A stretch of DNA of 64,000 nt from Bidens hawaiensis (taxonomy: Eukaryota > Streptophyta > Magnoliopsida > Asterales > Asteraceae): positions 3,658,001 to 3,722,000 of the forward strand of contig JAIQDT010000059.1 of the NCBI GenBank assembly GCA_021521415.1. Reading direction: 5' to 3'. The translations under genes and the position numbers were made by a program. A model generated the notes under the pieces. It made no database searches. It was given only the letters and a program-made list of their open reading frames with translations, and was not told the DNA's origin. Shown here piece by piece: positions 50,252-62,180 of this stretch (its first letter is position 1; the number at the start of each line of letters is the position of its first letter).

Positions 50252-50664
50252 AAAAAGGCTGTCAAAATAACCATAGATCTTTTTGAATAAATGGTTTTGC
50301 ATCATAAGTCCAAGGGGAGATTGTTGAGCCTGGACAGGACTGATAAGCAAAAGACTAAACAACTAATTAATATCAGTTATTCTCCACTATAATAAATAAA
50401 GAATAAGAAGATTACTCCAAAAGTGCTGAAGACAAAGTGCGGACATGGAAACAATTTAAAACACTAAAGAATGAAGACAAACTACTGATGGGCATCATTA
50501 GTAGTTTAGAGCTACATTAATTTTATCAGTCTTTTCATGTATTTTCTTTTTTTTTTTTTGTCATTAGTTGTTTGTACCCGATTTGTTATATGTCTCTTTC
50601 ACCCTTAGACTCATCAGCACTTTCACATGTTTAAAATGAACAAGATTTCCTCATTAACACTTGA
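50252..50664 (+). mobile_element. 3' end of the decayed gag-like element, with LTR start
   Basis: Sequence continuous with 46102 before the copia insertion. A purine tract CAAGGGGAGAT at 50311-50321 is followed at 50322 by TGTTGAGCCTGG, a probable LTR start. The LTR end near 50664 (CATTAACA) is a guess. Confidence 0.4.
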
Positions 50665-52034
50665 CACACCTCTAAACAGTACTGTGTATTAAAATAGAAA
50701 AAGAAGAGCTAAGGGTAAAATGATCGATCAATCTAATTTATATTCTTTTGATTATAATGAAAAATAATGTGTGCCTCTTATGCACTCTAGCTTATTTAAT
50801 TTAATTTCTGTTGCATTAAACTTATATACTAATTAATTCAAAAGTAGTACGAAGTCAATCAATGTGCATATAATCCCTAAAGTTTACAATAATTGGATGT
50901 TACTATGATAATTTGTTAAGTGTTCATTTAAATTCTGATCCAACAACATACCTTTTAAAAAATGAGAATGTGTATGTGTCATGTGGGAAACAATTATGGG
51001 CGTTGTACATACCATGAATATTTTCATGGCAGTATAAGGAAGGACTACGAATCTTATACGTACCATAAAAATTGAACTTAAGGGACGAGTGTGGACTTTG
51101 TATGTGTTCACAACCATGAGCATAGTGATAGTCTATGGACTATGTATGTACTCTTGGTTAGTATGGGAATGCTAAGAATGTGAATGTGCTAAGTATATGT
51201 ATGTTATGTAATGTTAAGTTATGCATGATAGGACAATTTATATTATGATATGTACACCTTATGATATGAATGTTAATGAACGGATAAAGGTAGCATGCAA
51301 CCTATATTAAACTAGAAGTCACTCAGTGTGGATGCGACTGTTAGTAAGCATGCAGGTTAACTAAAGAATAAGGTGAGAAGCTAAGAGTGCATGCAAGGTA
51401 TTCGTCGAGTGCCAGCATCCAATAAAAGCATTTTATGTTATGTTTTTTTAGACAAATCATGTAATGTTTTATTATATTTAAATGATTAAGTTTTAGTTCC
51501 ACTAAAATGGAGGTAATATCTCTAATGATAAATGTATTCGTGAGTAAGTCCAAAACTGTTAGGCCCCTAATAAGAGGGCGTTACATTGTGAATGCTATAA
51601 AATATGCAATAATTGTCTTTTTGTTTAAAGTTAAAACATTACTTATTGTTTCTTTTGTTTCTTTTTTTTTTGTTTCTTTTATTTTACTCACATGAAAGGA
51701 GAAAAAAAAGTAGAGAAGCCAACTACTCTATAATGCAATGTAATCATATGCAAGAATTAATAAGTATGCCCTTTATCTAAGTAAAATTTTATTTTAACCC
51801 CTTGCAAGAATAAGTTATATATTTTGCTCTTATGACAAACAAGTAGTAATGTCGAGCCAAATTGAGTTAAGCAAGCCAACTTGAGTTTTATTTGGAGGCT
51901 AGCCAAGCCAACTTAGAATGAAGTTTTAATCATGTTCAAGCTAGCATAGGCTCATCACGTTAGTAGTTTTAAGTTGATGTCATGCCACATTGTGTCGGCA
52001 CACCACCGGAGAATTATAACAAAGAAATTAATTA
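50665..52034. other. Intergenic, no gene seen
   Basis: AT-rich. An LTR-like end GAGGGCGTTACA lies near 51576-51587, without a partner I could find. A run of GCCAAGCCAACTTGAG-type words near 51860-51920 looks like another repeat fragment. Confidence 0.4.
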
Positions 52035-52043
52035 TTATAATTT

Positions 52044-52910
52044 GGTAAACTGGCTTCTTATAATCCCAACTATGACCGATTAGAAAATATAAGTCTCAAC
52101 TATTGAAATGACAAAAAATAATCCCAAACGCATGTAGGTGCAAAGTTAACAGAAACTTATCCAGCCGTTAGTTTTTGGTGATGTGACCACCGACTTGTCT
52201 CTTAACCAGATGGCGGGCACGATGAGTTTTCATTAACAGGTTTATATAGACGATGAGTTGTCATTAATTAAAAAAAATTAATAATAATAAATAGATCAAT
52301 CAATCAATCAAAGAATTGCTCAATTCTTTTCCAGCTTTTCCGGTGGTCAGGAAACCGACGGTGGTGGTAGTGGCGGCGCTCGATGGTGGTCGCGACGGAT
52401 GGTGGTTGCCAAAAATACGAAGATCGTTACGTATAATTACTGCTAAATCAGACTAGGTCGGCGATAATTACTTAATCAGGGCTTGCCAGTGCTAGTCGGA
52501 CCTGAGAAGATGCTTGATTTCCGAGGTTGAGATTCCGGCAAAGCCTCCGGTGTTTGATTTCCGGTGTTGGAGAAGACATGATTTCTGGATCCGGAATACG
52601 AGTTGGTTTTTGTGCTTTTTTGTGATATTTTACAATTTACCTTGTGCTTTAGTCCTATTAACAAGAGTTACCCCTCAAGTTCAAATATATATACTCTTTA
52701 GACTTAAGTTATATCAGTGGGGCTGGTTAAGAGATAACCCACCGTAATAAATGACAACTCAGCTGCCACGTCATCAAAAACTAGCAACTAGTTAAGTTTT
52801 CGTTAACTTTGCACCCACAGGCGTAGTTGGGATTACTTTTTGTCATTTGAATAGTTGAGACTTATATTTGTCAATCGGACATAATTGGAATTATATGAAT
52901 CCAATTTACG
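52044..52910. mobile_element. Mutator-like MITE with GC-rich interior
   Basis: This 867-bp element has inverted arms of about 190 bp. The left begins GGTAAACTGGCTTCTTATAA; the right in reverse begins CGTAAATTGGATTCATATAA. Both continue through CCGATT, AATATAAGTCTCAACTATT and TGCAAAGTTAAC. It is flanked by a perfect 9-bp duplication TTATAATTT (52035-52043 and 52911-52919). The centre (about 52320-52620) is GC-rich with GGTGGTGG-type sequence that differs from its surroundings; it may be captured host DNA. No transposase. Confidence 0.9.
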
Positions 52911-53899
52911 TTATAATTTAATAAAAACATGCTAATACGAAAGAATGCTTAGTGTTTGATTTTACTCCAACCACCAAAGGCCGTATTCAACCAACAGGAT
53001 AGATAAATGATTGTTTGTTATAGACAAGATGGTATCAATTTCTAGGCTATAATGCCATGTACAACCTGATCCAACATGGTTCAACTCGAGCAAAGCTTTG
53101 CCATGCCAAACTTGAGCTCAGAAAAATATCAAGAATTGATATGCACAACAAAGTGATATTTGTATTCAAAGATGTGACGTGTTGTTTAGATGCTTTGTTA
53201 AATTGTATTCTTAAGAATTCATGAACTCTTCAGAATATGTCCTTTGAAATGCTCGTTTTTTCTGTTCCGGCGTTGAACCCTTGGGATCACAATCGTTTCT
53301 TAATAACATCACAACCTGCATCAGAACAAAACACACTAACTTTACTATCTTATGGTGTGACAAAGAATGAAATAAAATAAATTGCCTGGTTCATTTGAGG
53401 ACGGAGAACTGGAGTGAGCTCAATGCACAAGGAAGCCACAAGAATGACACATTCCATTTGTTGTTGATTATAATTATCACCAAGAGAAGGATCAACAAGT
53501 TCTCTTATTTGATTTCTTTCCATCAATGGTTTTGCCTAATTGAATACTGTTAGCTAAATAACATGATGCTATAACTAATTAACTAGCTTACCCAAAGTAC
53601 CAGACTCTTCTGTGCATCATCTAAAGCTTGTCGCCCTGTTATGAGCTCCAAAAGTAACACACCATAAGAAAATACATCTATCTTCTCATCCACTATCCCG
53701 TGCATGAAGTACTCTGGAGCAAAATAACTGTCGTCAACATGAAGACAACAAATGTTTATCTAATTTATTTACAAATAACATCATGGATGCTAACTATAAT
53801 TTTGGTTTTAGATACCCAAATGTGCCTTCGAATTTTGATACATTGTGATGAGTCCACTCTTTTGGTAGCCATGTTGCAAGCCCAAAATCACAAATCTGA

Positions 53900-55482
53900 A
53901 ATTTTTCAGTCACTTAATGTCAACAACAATTGAATATGAAAATGGCTAATGTAAGGGTAGGGTGCGTCAAACCCCGATACGACCTTTTACTTATTACATT
54001 ATGTATATATTTAGTGCATCATCATTGTCTACTAACTAAAGCGCAATGGGCTGAGAGGGGGGGGGGGGTTGTGGAGATAACCCCTAACCGGGTCTGGCCC
54101 AATATGGTTAGGGTTTCATGATGGTAACCATGAAGTTTCATTCATCTTTCATTTGAAGGATCTCCTTTTGAACCCTTGACTCCAACATATTTTTGTGTCT
54201 GTAAAAAAGAGAAAACTCTTCGAAGTCACCTCCACTCCCCCATATTTCTATTTCAGATCTCGAGCAACCGGAGAAGAAGAGGAAGTCATGGTTCGTTCAT
54301 CTCGAAAACCGGAGAACATTGATATGGATCTGACTCGGATTTATTTCGTGTTTCTTCAGCTAATGTTATCACTTAAGTGTGTCTATGCATTGTTTCAAGT
54401 TAAAATGGGTTTGGATTGCAACACTTATTTTAGTGTTAAGTCAAAATTGGTTGGGTTGAGTCCCACTTTTTTCTCTGTCATGTAGATTGTATAACAAAGA
54501 AATTCAAATAACCCCATCTTTTTTCATGATTGATCACATTGGTTTTTCGATAAAGAAAAAAATGACCCTCATGGCCCATTAGTATTATGAAAAAAATTTA
54601 TAGACATTTTACTAACGAAAAAAATTTCAAATATCATAAACTAAAAAGATTATTGTTTAGTATTTAAGCCTAAGCTTATTACAAATTAGAAAGGCCTAAT
54701 TTTTGTGAATTTAAATAACCCCAAGCTAATAGCCAATTGAAAAAAAGAAGTCCAATTTTTTCCTTTTCCTAATTCGCATTGTTAACGTGTATACTTAAAA
54801 AAGGACAATTCTTAGATTATCTTATAGTGGATAGTGGTGATTGATGAAACCAGAACAAAAATTAAAAAAGAAAAGAACAAGTGGACTTTATGTGAAAGAA
54901 AATTTGATGTGAAATTATTGTGCAGTCGTCTAATTGTAGACCTTAAATTCGTCCAACATGAGATATTAAATTTTTTTTTTGATGTGGGTTGCTACAAATC
55001 TAACCCCGTAAAATACAGAAATAATTATAGAAATTGTCTTTTATGTTTGCATCTAATTTCGTAATTTTTTTTATCTTCAAAATTGATCTGCTTAATCCTT
55101 TACGTTTATAAATCCAATAACATTTGCCCTTTGGCCCTCACTCAGTTAATTTTTTTTATTAAGTCAGGTCGTGTGCCTTGCACATGAGGGGGGGGGGGGC
55201 AAATTGATCATTTTACCTATTAAATTAAAAAAATATTTTTATAAATAAACAAAAACAATAAAAAAAAACTTGATATATATATATTTTATATTCTCATGTG
55301 CAAATCATATGACCTTACTTAATGAGAAAAATTAACTGGGTTATGGCCAAAGGATAAACATTGTTGGATTTATAAACGTAAAGGATAAAATAGATCAATT
55401 TTGAAGATAAATGACAATTGATGAAATTGGGTGCAAACATAAAGAATAATTTCTTTAATTCTGTCTAAAATAAATGCTTGAC
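53900..55482. other. Intron of the kinase, AT-rich, with a poly-G tract
   Basis: Contains G runs near 54057 and 55189. An open frame on the plus strand at 54195-54485 has no recognised domain. No exon was seen. Confidence 0.45.
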
Positions 55483-55487
55483 TTGTC

Positions 55488-57239
55488 TGTAACATCTCAG
55501 GTTTTTTGAATTTGAATTCGTTTATGTTCAACCCGACTCATAATGTAACTCAGATCTTTCGAATTATTTAAATTTTGTATTTATTAGTATTTAACTTGGT
55601 TAAACATAATTTATATTTTCTTAACTTTCAAACTCGTCAAACAACTTTTAAAAATCCTTAAAATCGCTTAAAACGGCTAAAAATCGCATTTATAAAAGTA
55701 CAAGGACTATTTTTGACCTAAATCCCGAAACTGATGCCCCAAGATAAGTTATATAATATCATAACATATCCATTTTCTTACCTTTAATATTAAAAAAGAA
55801 TTTTGGTTGTTAATTGGTTCAATTTTGTCGTAATAAGTTTATTTTAAACAAGCAATTACCTAATAAACGATTTTGGGATGTTTTAATTAATCAAAACACA
55901 TCATAAAACCCTAAAATATTATTGAAAACATCAGGCACCATCTCTTAATCTCGAAATTCCCTTCCCCCATTGTCGGTTTCTTCAAAATTATTCAAGTTCT
56001 TCAAGCCTCGGTTGACTTTCAAACTTCAAGGCTCTTTGACGTGATTATCTCTTGTTCCATTAATCGTCTGGGTAAGTTGTCATCATGAAAAATGTTGTCT
56101 TTTATCTAACTAACAAAAGCCCTCAATCAATTTTACTGATTGATGGGGTTTTGTCAGTCAATTACTTTCCTAGCCGTTTAAGGACATAAAAGTCAATTTT
56201 AAATGTTTTTCAATTACTATATCTTCTGATCGGATTTAACTTTCTGTCCAAAAGACTTTTAGTTTTATCTCAAAATTTTGAGTGTGCTTACCAAAACCCA
56301 ACTTCCGACTCGTTGTTTGGATTCTGATCAGTACCTGCTCGCTTATTTACTGAAAACCTCATAACCAGAGTTCTATACATCCGTTTGGATTGATTCCAGC
56401 GGCTATATTCTCGGTTTTTGACTCTATTTTATTTTGTATAAGTCTCAAGTCTGGTTGGATCAGAACACTTGTCACGTTAACTTTTCTTTTTTATTCTATC
56501 TTTTGGTTATTCGCTTAATTGTCAAGGTGAGTAGTCATTCCCTACTTTTACAGCTTTAAACGTTTTGAGGACACTTGCGTATTTATCAGTATTTACATAT
56601 TATATATTATTCATAATAATAAACTGTGAGTGTTGTGTGTTATCAATTGAATGATTAATTGCTATTTGTTTACTTATTTTATTTCATTGTTTTTCGGAGA
56701 GGTCCATCATAATATATCGTAGTAAGTATGATTATACGGCGTCTTCGTAACCAAATCCCGATTCGATAGGCGATGGTCAACCGACACCCTTATTTGTATT
56801 TACTTGTTATAGTAGCCAAAGCCCGATTCGCTAGGCAATTATAACTGACACAACTATTTGCACATGGTTTGATTGATTTATATTCACAATATCAGTTTTG
56901 CTCATTTTACTTGTGCATTATTATTAGCGTCAAAACTAGTGACTTTTCTCACTCAAAACCATGTTGACAAATCTATATTATTTTGTACGCATTTGCATGA
57001 TTATTATTTGGTATGAAGCTAAGGTGAAGATACACTTAAAGAGAACTTAGTTAATAAAATAAAAGATATTTGTATTCTATTTTTATTTTGGTAAATTTGT
57101 TTAAACTTCGTGTACTTAATTGAAATTTTGTAATAAATAAATAATTAGATATTCCCATATTTAAATTGTGTTAGTACCTTTTGAGTTGTGAACCAACGGT
57201 TCGCACCCCGACATTTTCGCCTTAGGTTGGGGTGTGAAA
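55488..57239 (+). mobile_element. Solo gypsy-type LTR with TSD TTGTC
   Basis: It starts TGTAACATCTCAGG and ends GGTTGGGGTGTGAAA, an imperfect inverted match. A perfect 5-bp duplication TTGTC flanks it (55483-55487 and 57240-57244). It is 1752 bp with no coding region. The right end (CACCCCGACATTTTCGCC, then GGGGTGTG) resembles the other gypsy LTR ends in this window. Confidence 0.8.
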
Positions 57240-57265
57240 TTGTCCACCCACATAACCCGAAAATA

Positions 57266-57268
<3 letters not shown>

Positions 57269-57314
<46 letters not shown>
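57269..57314. repeat. (TA)n microsatellite
   Basis: About 45 bp of TA, on the left flank of the foldback element at 57315. Confidence 0.9.
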
Positions 57315-57318
<4 letters not shown>

Positions 57319-57619
57319 GGTTAAAATAAAAACCCACTTGAGTTGTGAAAACTCTGTAAACCCATTCTCAATTTTTAATTAATGTTTGAAACTTGTGGTC
57401 CACAATTAAAGTTAATAAAAAATGTTTACATTTTCTCTCTACTGAAAACTATGTTTAAAAGTTAAAAAAAATGTAAAAAAAATATGTAACAATTTTTTTT
57501 AAAATTTTTTGATGTTTTTGTATTAAATGTAACAACATATATTACGTATGTAAAAAAAATTATGTTACATAGGGTTTTCACGAAATTTCTCAACTCAAAA
57601 GGGTTTTCATTCTATACTC
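57315..57619. mobile_element. Foldback/MITE in a TA microsatellite, type 4
   Basis: The left arm holds AATAAAAACCCACTTGAGTT then GTGAAAACTC; the right arm in reverse holds AATGAAAACCCTTTTGAGTT then GTGAAAACCC. It is a relative of the element at 61168-61486: both have the inner TGTATTAAATATAACAACAT-type phrase and the same arms. Confidence 0.75.
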
Positions 57620-58159
57620 CTCTCGCCCCCCTCTCTATTATACATATACACACACACACAAGTTTTAATTCTCGGTAATCCGGGGGTTGTTTTCATTTTT
57701 CGTTTTAATATTATATATTTTTTTGAATTTTAATTTTATTTATTGTAAGAAACTTAATAATATACTTAGGGATGAAATAGTTTCACAAATAAATGAGATG
57801 TTCTAATCCGTTTAAAAGTTATATGGGTTTGGTGAGATCGATGACCCGCTTATTTTTTATACCATAAAATTACTTCTTAATTATATATAATATCTTTTTT
57901 TAAATCGGTTATTAATTTTTAATAATCTTATTTTATAAGATGTTCATAATAAATATTTGATGAGACTAATTTTTAATATAATGAGATACTATAACTCGTT
58001 TAAGGGTTATCTGGGTTTGATGAGAGCCATATCCATGAATTCAGGTCAAATGCATGAAAAGCCTCTATTAAAAATAAAGTAATCCGGTGGCTTGAGAGAA
58101 TGTAGGTAACAAACAGAAATCTTTTAGAGGTTTCTCTTTTATATGTATATATATATATA

Positions 58160-58290
58160 TATATAGAGAGAGAGATCAAGAGAAAACTCTTTTTTAAAAA
58201 GAAAGCTATAAAGAAATATTTTTAATTTAATTAAAAAAATATTTTTAAGTTTTTTTTCTTTCGTTCTCCTTATATATTATTATTCTTGAA
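58160..58290. repeat. Partial foldback element, type 2-like
   Basis: After a TA run, GAGAGATCAAGAGAAAACTC and GAAATATTTTTAATTTAATT resemble the right arm of the element at 42324-43099 read in reverse. Only one arm is clear. Confidence 0.4.
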
Positions 58291-58299
58291 ATAACCGTT

Positions 58300-59200
58300 A
58301 ATAATAATAATAGTAATGTTTGGATAAACAAAAAAAATAAACTAATATACTACTCATCAATTAAAAAAAAAGAAACAAAAAGAAAACAATAAACAAAATA
58401 AATAATATCATTATTAATCATATAAAAAAAAAAAGTCAATTGATTTGACAACACATAAAAGTTTATTTTCAAAAACCAAACCCCCTCCATCTATATTGTG
58501 CAGTAAAATAATAATAATAATAATAAATGAATTTATGAAATCACATGTAATCGGGGCCCACTTTGACCAAAATCAACCTCTCTAACTTCCTTCTCTTATT
58601 TCTCTCTACAAGTTTTGTGAACTGCTTTCCTTGTCATTTTTCCTATATTGTGGTAGGCTGCTTCAACTCAATTATTTACCATGATTTACGGAGACAAACA
58701 ATGCAATAATGGAATACACCATGCCTGGAAATAATCTTTCAGAAGGAAATGATTTTCACAAAATATTTTATTGAAGTTTTAAGCCATCTATCATGATCTA
58801 TTGTTGGCTATAAAAACCAACCAACCGTGCAACATTGTGTAACTTAACAAACTCGATCCACACCATCTTCGACCAACCTGTTTTCATATACTCTAAACCC
58901 AAACAACGCCACCACTTCGACGATTCCAGCAACCAATCCCGCACTACTGTTGCCGCACGCCGCCACCACCACATCACTGTCGCCGCCGTTCACGTTTTAC
59001 GGCAAGTGCCTCTCGCCATCACATCACGAATCCGACTAAGTAACCCGAACCTAAACCTATATTGGTTATCTACTTTGATATTGAACATCAATCATAACAC
59101 AAACATTTAGTTTTCAATAGGAGGTTATAAGCTTAGGACTACGATGAGTGAATATAGAGAAGATGAACCAATTTAGTTAAGGAATAAAAGAATTAACAAG
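58300..59200. other. Kinase intron, no further feature recognised
   Basis: AT-rich with a TAA-type microsatellite near 58508-58530. A plus-strand frame at 58835-59110 encodes a His/Arg-rich low-complexity peptide and is probably not a gene. Confidence 0.4.
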
Positions 59201-59219
59201 CTGATCTGTTAACATAAAC

Positions 59220-59710
59220 CTGCTAAGCTTAACTGGTTAAGGCTCCTCAGTTTCAAACAGTAGGTCTGGGGTTCGAAACCTGCTTGCTGTAATTGTTTTG
59301 TTTTTAATAATTATCAGCCCAGTTTGACTATATAATAAACTGTTTCTGAGATATAAGCAGAAACAGAACCTTGCTTCATTGGTTACGTTATTTGGGTTTT
59401 AGCTGATAGGTCACGGGTTCAAAACCCTCACACAGCATTTATTTTTTTTAAGTTAATAGCTCTATTAACTGGGTTACTTAAGTGGTGCTGAAAAGGAAGT
59501 TTAACAGCTATCAAGGTTATCCAACTGGTTAAACTGTTAACTGGAAACAAGCATGTTGTGAGCTCGAACCCCGCTTCTTGTGTTTATATTTTACATATTA
59601 AAACAAGTATTTTAACATATTTTATCAATTTATTTAAATTCATTAGTCAAGTACTTAGATTATTTTATTTATTATTATTTAAACAATAGGTCAAGAGTTC
59701 CAACCCCACT
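59220..59710 (+). repeat. Tandem of four tRNA-like (SINE-head-like) segments
   Basis: Box A- and box B-like pairs follow each other on the plus strand. CTTAACTGGTTAAGG (59228) is paired with GGGTTCGAAACC (about 59269). TTGCTTCATTGGTTACG (59371) is paired with GGGTTCAAAACCC (59415). ATCCAACTGGTTAAACTG (59519) is paired with GAGCTCGAACCCCG (59570). A lone GAGTTCCAACCCC lies at 59695. Each is followed by a T-rich tail. None folds convincingly as a complete tRNA. Confidence 0.55.
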
Positions 59711-59979
59711 TGTGACAAAACTATTTTTGATACCTTGTTTTATATTCATCTATAATCATTTTTGACATTTAAAATAATATTCGTTAATATATATATATAT
59801 ATATATGTATATATATGAGATATCAACCTCATTAAATGATACTTATTTTTCTTCATTAAACGACTCTATGCTTTCATATATACATAACATAAAATTCGAC
59901 TTTACCCTTTTAGACCGTACGCGCCCTTATGAGCTATATGTATACGATGTAGGTTGATTAAAAGAGTGTCATTTGTATT

Positions 59980-60951
59980 ACTTATCTCTGTAAGACAACT
60001 AATCAACAATCAAGGTATGGATCCTAACCTCTCCCTATTGTTATCATATTCGATTGTTATAAACCCCGTTGATATTATATATCTTTGGAACTCCTAACGT
60101 CTTTGATACCTCGATTCGTTTGGCCGTCCGTTCGATTCATGTTCAGATTATGATTTGTTATTTGACTTGTTAGCGTGCGATATATTTATTACTAAATTGT
60201 ACTCATTATTGCATGTTCCGTAATTTGTTAAGATATGAATTATTATTGTATAACTCAGATTATTTGTACTCTGTCACCCTGAGCACTCGCTTCCCGTGGA
60301 GTGTCCCACGGGCATAACATTGTGGCATCGATGTTATGTGCTCCTTCCGTGACGGAGAGATCAGTTCACGGCGTCTCTTAAATACAGGTGTGGTACATAG
60401 CTATTAGGAGGCGTATGGATATCTTAGTTCAGTTTCTGTTTCAGTTTCAGGAAATGGTTGTGGGTACGCCAGCTTACGCCATTTCGGGTGATTGACATAC
60501 ATGAGTGGCCCCCCTATATGTCGTCACATATTTTTAAACTCAGTTATGCTTATGGGTACATCCGTATGATATCTTTCCGTTCAGTTATTTTAGTTATATA
60601 ATTTTAAATCAGTTATGTGTTATCATATATTGTGATATTGAATTCAGTTAATTATTAATTGCTTTTGAGCCTTAATATTCCGTACCGGGCATTCGGCTCA
60701 TTCCGTAAAGTTTTTACACTTCAGGTTCACAGGATACTTTGGGTGGAATCAAGAGAGAAGCCTAACACTTAGGAATAATCTGAAGATGTCTGTTAAGCTT
60801 ATGTTATCTGAATAATATGTATTCGGACTTAGTAACTGATCTATCAGTAGTTTGTACTTTTGACTCTAATGAAGTAATGGAGTTATGTCTTTTGTCTCTG
60901 TATACTTCCGTACATTGTGACATGACAGCCCATCCGGGTTAGGGTGTTACA
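59980..60951 (+). mobile_element. Gypsy-LTR-like sequence, left limit unknown
   Basis: The right end GGGTTAGGGTGTTACA is LTR-like, and the segment has GC-richer blocks similar in style to gypsy LTRs. A start at TGTAAGACAACT (about 59987) is possible, but no TSD supports it. Confidence 0.35.
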
Positions 60952-60955
60952 ATTC

Positions 60956-61836
60956 TTCATCAGAAAATAATATAAAAAAAAATTCGTTGTAGTGCACTTA
61001 TACAATATATTGACTTTTTTTATTGCATATGTGTATTTGTGTGCATTTTATATGTGTAATAGTGTTGAATAGTATATATGCATTTGTTTTGTATTGTACA
61101 TGTAGAAAATGTTACATTATATGCAAAAAAAAAAAAAAAATAGTGCATATGTGTATTAGTGTTGTATGAGGTTAGGTTAGAATAAAAACCCAATTAAGTT
61201 GTAAAAACTCCAGAAACATATTCTTAACCATATGTTTTTAATTAAAGATTAAAATATTGTGGTCCATAATAAAAGTTAATAAAAAATGTAAAAGTTAATA
61301 TACATTTTCTCTCTTCTGAAAACATATATAAAAATTAATAAAAAAATATAAAAAAATAGCAAAACATTTTTTTTATGTTTTGTATTAAATATAACAACAT
61401 ATATTACATATACAAAAAAAAACAATATTACGTAAGGTTTTCACTAATTTTCACAACTCTAGTGGGTTTTCATTTTATACTTTGCCAGTGTTGTATTACA
61501 TATATATACAATAATGTGTATTGTATACAAGTAATAGTATTGTATTTACATATATTAAATAGTTGTGTATTGTGTAACGCAATTATATTGTATTATATGC
61601 AATAAAATGCTATTGTACATATGCGCTATACGATATGGTACACATACACTAATTGATAGTCCTTTTTTAGGAATAATATTAACTTATTAGAAGGGTAAAT
61701 GAAAAATAAATTACAAAATATTTTTTTTTAAAAAAAAGTTAAAGTTAATTTTTTATTAATTCTCTAAAAAGTTAAAGTTAATTCTTTATTAATTATCTAG
61801 TTTTCATTTTAAGAAATCCCATCACTATATATAATA
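60956..61836. mobile_element. Foldback element, type 2-like, interrupted
   Basis: The interior has GTAGTGCAC, TGTGTAATAGTGTTG and TGCATATGTGTATT words like those of 42324-43099. The right arm in reverse (GGGATTTCTTAAAATGAAAA) resembles that element's left arm. The left arm is lost at the LTR end at 60951. The type 4 element at 61168-61486 is nested inside. Confidence 0.5.
61168..61486. mobile_element. Foldback/MITE, type 4, with a 10-bp TSD
   Basis: A 319-bp element with arms AGAATAAAAACCC...GTTGTAAAAACTC and, in reverse, AAAATGAAAACCC...GTTGTGAAAATTAG. It is flanked by a perfect duplication AGTGTTGTAT at 61158-61167 and 61487-61496. The 9-10 bp duplication fits Mutator-like transposition. 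Related to 57315-57619. Confidence 0.8.
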
Positions 61837-62180
61837 TATATATTTATATATTACCTGGGGCTCAAAATCTTGCATAAGAAGAATGTTATCTGCCTTGATA
61901 TCCCTATGAATGATTCGTCTTCGAATTCTCATGAAGATACAACAAGCCATCGGCAGTCCCCTGTATAATCTTATATCTGGCACCCCAATTTAATTTCTTT
62001 TTTGCACCTAAAACAAAAGTTAATAATAGTAAATATTTAATTACATTAATTAGTTAAAGAATATAAATATATATACCACGCAAGAGGGATCCTAGGTGAA
62101 GAAACACTAATTGACCCCGGGCAGATTACGGATAATCTGGGGGTTAAATAGATGTTTCCCACGAGTGGTTATGTCCGGCA

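Larger units (their letters stand above)
53211..62115 (-). pseudogene. Receptor-like cytoplasmic kinase (RLCK VI type), 3' part, frameshifted
   Basis: Six exon pieces on the minus strand: about 62115-62077, 62007-61855, 53895-53816, 53727-53592, 53535-53386 and 53315-53211. They encode the C-lobe of a Ser/Thr kinase: KLNWGARYKIIQGTADGLLYL, IIHRDIKADNILL (catalytic loop), [51 protein letters not shown] and an ending TYSEEFMNS. The wording matches plant RLCK class VI kinases. The 153-nt exon is one base out of phase: YLHE and the catalytic loop lie in different frames. The next intron (53535 to 53386 exon, downstream side) uses a GC donor. The ATP-binding lobe is missing; beyond 62115 only repeats follow. 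It is either a pseudogene or a gene whose 5' part lies outside the window. Confidence 0.82.

Noticed and set aside
54195..54485. 96-codon plus-strand open frame in the kinase intron
   Set aside because: No recognisable domain and no second exon; it may be a retrocopy scrap but nothing supports it.
59220..59590. Functional tRNA genes
   Set aside because: Box A/B motifs are present but acceptor and anticodon stems do not pair convincingly, and T-rich tails point to SINE-type sequences.
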